Source: a virus. Taken from it: a stretch of 24,542 nt of DNA. The position numbers and the translations under genes are program-made. The DNA is taken from positions 1 through 24,542 of IMG/VR virus record IMGVR_UViG_3300005529_000097. One strand, given 5' to 3'. The notes beneath the pieces are model-generated. The model was not told the origin of the DNA and made no database searches. It saw only the letters and a list, made by a program, of their open reading frames with translations. Position 1 is the first letter of the stretch; the number at the start of each line of letters is the position of its first letter. Below are positions 21,087 to 24,542 of the stretch, piece after piece.

Positions 21087-21235
21087 CCGACTTCGAGGCG
21101 TGCCTCGCATTCAAGCTCTCGTGGCGGCAGTGGCACGAGGAGACACCGCTGTACATCCAGCGGGTGTTCAGCGACCTGCTCGGCATCCGGCGCAAGTGCG
21201 AGCGGCAGGCAGCGGAGCGTGCACGCCGGGGGTGA
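20580..21235 (+). CDS. Tail assembly chaperone, long form by -1 frameshift
   Basis: Translation to base 20996 followed by a -1 shift (resuming at 20996) gives a 218-residue product like lambda gpGT. The -1 frame is open for 79 codons (FQSPEYAELLWAAESAYDGT onward) to TGA 21233-21235, shows sensible protein composition, and has no good start of its own. The shift site is A_AAC_CCT (20990-20996). It ends three bases before the next gene's ATG. Confidence 0.78.
20990..20996 (+). other. Slippery heptamer for -1 frameshift
   Basis: AAACCCT in the reading frame A_AAC_CCT follows X_XXY_YYZ: both tRNAs can re-pair as AAA and CCC after slipping back one base. It lies near the end of the short chaperone frame, where this event is expected in long-tailed phages. 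Confidence 0.7.
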
Positions 21236-21238
21236 GCC

Positions 21239-21715
21239 ATGCGGCTGCACGACCTGCCCGGCTACCTGCACATGCTCCAGGTCCGTGCAGGTGAGGCGGC
21301 GATCCCGGCGGCGAACGCGATGGGCCTCGACTACGAGGATGAGCTCAAACGGGTCCTGACCCGCCGCTCCCACGCGCCCGGGACCAGGACACCCGCGCCG
21401 CCGGGGACGCCGCCGGCGCGGGTGTCGGGGGCGCTGGCCGGGTCGGTGACCACCCGCCGTGCGACGACGCCGGTTGTGGCGACGGCGGTGTCGGGGCCGC
21501 GGCTGCCGCCGAGGGACTACGTCCAGGAGTACGGCGGGGAAATGTCGGCCCGGCCGGGCAATTTGATGCACTACATCTACGATGGCCCGCGCTACTCGGA
21601 GCACGTCGTGGTCCCGGCCAGGCCGTACGCCCGGCCAACGGCGCTGGCGATGATGGCAGACGGCCGGCTCGCCCAAGCCGCAGCCGACGCCTTCTACAAA
21701 GCCATGTGGGGCTGA
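21239..21715 (+). CDS. HK97 gp10-like head-tail or tail protein
   Basis: A 158-residue protein with a helical N-terminus (LHMLQVRAGEAAIPAANAMG), a basic loop, SGALAGSVTTRRATTPVV, and a closing YARPTALAMMADGRLAQAAA helix, as in HK97 gp10/minor tail connector proteins whose C-terminal ARPxxxPA...F pattern I recognise. Such genes usually lie between connector and tail terminator; here it follows the chaperones. Confidence 0.55.
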   Translation: MRLHDLPGYLHMLQVRAGEAAIPAANAMGLDYEDELKRVLTRRSHAPGTRTPAPPGTPPARVSGALAGSVTTRRATTPVVATAVSGPRLPPRDYVQEYGGEMSARPGNLMHYIYDGPRYSEHVVVPARPYARPTALAMMADGRLAQAAADAFYKAMWG

Positions 21716-21721
21716 CAGGGC

Positions 21722-21735
21722 GGGGGTGACCCCCC
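21722..21735 (+). promoter_or_regulatory. Hairpin over tape-measure ribosome site
   Basis: GGGGG (21722-21726), TGA and C-run (21730-21736) can form a 5-bp hairpin containing the G-rich sequence that would serve as ribosome site for the start at 21737. It could limit tape-measure translation. Confidence 0.4.
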
Positions 21736-21736
21736 C

Positions 21737-24542
21737 GTGACGATGCCCCCGATCGAGGAACGCTTTACTGCGGACTCGTCCGCATATATCCGTGCCCTCG
21801 AGGAGATGGAAGCAGCCGCTTCGGCGGCCGACGCCGCGAACGCGCGGCTCATCTCCGGGCTTCAGCACCTCCGGGACGTCCAGGCCGAACTCGCCGGGGC
21901 CGTCACCGAGGCCACGGGCGCGGTGGACCGCAGCACCGAAGCCGAAGACGCCGCCGCGGCGGCGGCGCAGGCGGCGGCGGAGCAGGCGCGTGCCCTCGCG
22001 CAGGCGGCCACCGAGACGACCACAGCCGAAGACGCCGCAGCCGAAGCGGCAGCCGCCGTCGCCCGGGAGGCGGCTGCCGCCGCGGCCGAGCAGGGGAACC
22101 TGCGGAACTCTTTCGTCAGCGAGGCCACGGCTGCCGAAGAGGCCGCCCGGGTGCTGGACGAGCTCGCGGTGGACGAGGACCGGCTCGCCCTCATGGCGGA
22201 CGTCGCCGCGGGGGCGATCACGCGGCTCGACGAGGCCACGGCCATGTTCGCCGCCGGCGAGGACGCTGCTGCTGCCGCCGCTGGGCGGACGTCGGCGGCT
22301 CTCGCCGGGCAGGCTGGCGTCACCACCGGCAAAGCCGGCGCAACCGACGCCCTCGCCGGCGCTGTGGGCAAGCTCGCCGCCGCTGAGGAAGCAGCGAAGG
22401 TCAAGGCTGAGGCGTCCGCTGCCGCGCTCGCCGCCGAGGCTGAGGCGGCACGGGCGGCCGCGTCGGATTCGGGGGCGCTATCCCAGGCGGCGCTGCTGCT
22501 CGGCGTGTCCGAGGGTGAGCTTGCGGGGGCGCTGCACGCCACGGCGGACGACGCCGACGCCTCGGAGACAGCGATCCGGTCGCTGGCCGAGGCCGCGGCC
22601 CTGCTCGGGGTGTCCCAGCAGACCCTGTCCGAAGCTTTGCAGTCCACCGGCAATGCCCTGGACACCGAAGCCGCTGGTGCGAGCAAGGCGGCGGCGGCGT
22701 CCCGGTTCTTCTGGCTGACAGCCAACCAATGGCACTGGGTGCTCGGGGTGTCGGCCGAGATTCTGGCGGTCACGGTCCCGGCGATGATCGCCCTCGGCGC
22801 AGCGATGGACGTCGCCGCGCAAGGCGCCCAGATGACCGAGCAGCACATGGTCGCGCTGTGGACCGCGTGTGAGGCCACCGGCAACCAGTTCGGCATCTCG
22901 GCGGGGCAGGCGCTCGGGTTCCGGGACGCGCTGCAGGCGGCGCAGGACAAGGCCAACGCCCAGGTCTATGAGGCGCTCGGCGGGGCGCTCGACGCCGTGG
23001 GCGGCAAGTTCTCAAGCTTCGCCGCCGGGGCTGACCAGTCGCTGACGAAGGTCAGCACCGGGTTCACCGGCCTCGCGGCCACCGGCAACCAGGTGCTCGA
23101 CCAGTTCGACATCTTCGTGGCCCATTTCCAGTACGACATGGTCACCGGGTTCGGGCAGACGGTGTCGGGGCTGCTGGCCAGCATGGTGCCCGACCTCACC
23201 GAACTGAGCCAGGTGCTCGGCAACTTCGGCCACCTAACCCTCAACGTCGCCGCCGACATGCCCGGCCTGGCCGAGGCGCTGCTGAAGATCCTCGACGCCA
23301 TCACCCGCCTCGCTGTCGCCGCGACCAGCCTGGGGAACTTCTCCCACTACCTGATCCTGGTCGCCCTCGGCGCGGAAGAGTTCTACCGCTGGGGCGGCCT
23401 GCTGGTCACCATGCTCGGCAAACTGGGGCTGGCGACCAGCATCGCCACCGATGGCATGTCCAAAGGCGCGGTCATCGTCGCGAAGTTCGCCAACGTCTTC
23501 GCCACCATCGCCGGCATCCTGCCCCGGGCCGCGGCCGCCCTGCTCAGCTTCACCGGCACCGCCATCACCAAACTCGGGAACCTGGCCACCGGGGCGGAGA
23601 ACGCCGGCGGGGCCTTCTCCCGGATGGGTGCGCAGTTCGCGGCGGTCGCCGAGGACACCTTGATGCTGGCGTGGGTCGGCGCCGGGATCGTCGCAATCGC
23701 CGCCCTCGGCGTCGTCCTCGCGCACGTGGAGACCGACGCGCAGCGGTTCGCTGACGGGGTCGACAAGGCGGTCGCCGCCGCGTCCAACCTCACGGTGATG
23801 AACACCCTCGCCAACGCGATCGGGTCGGCCACCACCAAGCTAAACCAGCAGGCCGCGGTCCTGCGCGGCTACCCGCCGGTCGTGCAGTCCACCTCCCTGG
23901 CGTTCGGGTTCATGGGCACCTCCGCCGGGGTCGCCGCCACCAAGAACACCGCCCTCGCCGGGGCTGTGGGGCTCGCGTCGATGGCTTTGCACGCCATCGG
24001 GATCAACGCCCTGCAAGCCGGCCAGGAGCAGATGCAGCTCTCGCAGGCCCAGCAGAAGTGGATCGCCGAGTCGGAGAACGTCGTGCAGGGCGCGGCGATG
24101 ATCTCCCGCGAGTACGGCGTCAACTTCGTCGGCGCGCTCGAACTGGCGCAAACCGCCGGGGTGCACCTCACCCAGGGTCTCGCCGGGATGAGCGAGGAAG
24201 CGGTCACCAACCGGATCCGCATCGCGGACCTGGTCGCCGGCTACCAGGCGATGGGGCAGAACTCGTCCGCGATCTCGTCCGACATGGAAGACCTCGCCGT
24301 CCAGTCGGGGCTCGCCGCCACGAAAGTGCAGCAGCTTTCCCAGGCGATGCAGCAGTACAACGCCAACCTCGCCGGCGGCACCGGGGACGTCGCCGGGTTC
24401 GCGCAGTCGCTGGCCCAGATCGGGATCAAAGCCGGGTCAGCGTCCAGGGGTGTCGGTGACCTGGGCAAGGCGTCGTCGATCAACCTGCCGAAGGTGAACC
24501 AGTTCGCCCAGGCGCTCGCCAAAGGGCCGGTCGGCGCGCAGC
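21737..24542 (+). CDS. Tape measure protein (partial, continues beyond window)
   Basis: The frame is open from GTG 21737 (or ATG 21743) to the window end, at least 935 codons. Residues about 20-240 are an extremely Ala/Glu-rich helical region; two related segments, AALLLGVSEGELAGAL and AAALLGVSQQTLSEAL, follow; then hydrophobic stretches (near 330-360 and 643-665) and long helices. Size, Ala-rich coiled-coil nature and position after the chaperones identify the tail-length ruler, which spans the tail lumen and may aid DNA passage into the cell. Confidence 0.88.
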   Translation, partial: MTMPPIEERFTADSSAYIRALEEMEAAASAADAANARLISGLQHLRDVQAELAGAVTEATGAVDRSTEAEDAAAAAAQAAAEQARALAQAATETTTAEDAAAEAAAAVAREAAAAAAEQGNLRNSFVSEATAAEEAARVLDELAVDEDRLALMADVAAGAITRLDEATAMFAAGEDAAAAAAGRTSAALAGQAGVTTGKAGATDALAGAVGKLAAAEEAAKVKAEASAAALAAEAEAARAAASDSGALSQAALLLGVSEGELAGALHATADDADASETAIRSLAEAAALLGVSQQTLSEALQSTGNALDTEAAGASKAAAASRFFWLTANQWHWVLGVSAEILAVTVPAMIALGAAMDVAAQGAQMTEQHMVALWTACEATGNQFGISAGQALGFRDALQAAQDKANAQVYEALGGALDAVGGKFSSFAAGADQSLTKVSTGFTGLAATGNQVLDQFDIFVAHFQYDMVTGFGQTVSGLLASMVPDLTELSQVLGNFGHLTLNVAADMPGLAEALLKILDAITRLAVAATSLGNFSHYLILVALGAEEFYRWGGLLVTMLGKLGLATSIATDGMSKGAVIVAKFANVFATIAGILPRAAAALLSFTGTAITKLGNLATGAENAGGAFSRMGAQFAAVAEDTLMLAWVGAGIVAIAALGVVLAHVETDAQRFADGVDKAVAAASNLTVMNTLANAIGSATTKLNQQAAVLRGYPPVVQSTSLAFGFMGTSAGVAATKNTALAGAVGLASMALHAIGINALQAGQEQMQLSQAQQKWIAESENVVQGAAMISREYGVNFVGALELAQTAGVHLTQGLAGMSEEAVTNRIRIADLVAGYQAMGQNSSAISSDMEDLAVQSGLAATKVQQLSQAMQQYNANLAGGTGDVAGFAQSLAQIGIKAGSASRGVGDLGKASSINLPKVNQFAQALAKGPVGAQ

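Noticed and set aside
21862-22956. 364-codon minus frame of Ala and Ser
   Set aside because: It is the complement of Ala-rich GCC/GCG codons in the tape measure; pure low complexity.
1-24542. tRNA genes, CRISPR arrays, insertion sequences, integrase or attachment sites
   Set aside because: Looked for by eye on both strands; no cloverleaf, regular spacer array, transposase or recombinase frame was seen.

Overview
The window is a piece of a long-tailed (siphovirus-type) bacteriophage or prophage from a GC-rich actinobacterial host. Supporting this are the strong GC bias at third codon positions, GTG start codons in about half of the genes, short overlapping genes joined by GTGA/ATGA overlaps, a DUF6221-type protein, and a typical actinophage order of packaging, head and tail genes. 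No integrase, lysis gene, tRNA, host gene or CRISPR array is visible, so virus and prophage cannot be told apart. The window opens in low-complexity sequence and ends inside the tape-measure gene.

Left arm (1-3239). A T-free, C-rich tract leads into a ribbon-helix-helix (RHH) regulator gene flanked by copies of one DNA motif. Facing it on the minus strand is a three-gene unit ending in a DNA polymerase sliding clamp (DnaN-like) with an unusual C-terminal extension of about 150 residues. The minus unit starts at a control region holding a 23-bp near-palindrome inside a candidate promoter.

Middle (3240-7550). A second RHH gene, possibly leaderless, begins a plus-strand run of about a dozen small proteins: a two-helix membrane protein, several Cys-rich proteins that may bind zinc, a DUF6221 protein and conserved phage hypotheticals. 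Many are coupled by 4-bp stop/start overlaps.

Right arm (7585-24542). A sigma70-like promoter followed at once by an intrinsic-terminator-like hairpin precedes a small HTH gene. Then come the small and large terminase subunits, a portal protein fused to a ParB-like domain and a Cys-rich tail, six small genes, a fused prohead protease/scaffold with possible internal starts, the major capsid protein flanked by two strong hairpins, head-tail connector and tail-terminator genes, the tail tube protein, tail assembly chaperones joined by a probable -1 frameshift on A_AAC_CCT, an HK97 gp10-like protein in an unusual place, and the tape measure. The order tail tube, chaperones, tape measure with no sheath gene indicates a non-contractile tail.

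Most noteworthy are the portal-ParB-Cys fusion, the extended sliding clamp, the RHH genes with candidate operators, the peptide shared by a 48-residue protein and the capsid N-terminus, the fused protease/scaffold, and the hairpin-bracketed capsid gene. Everything is read by eye; no database search or folding program was used.
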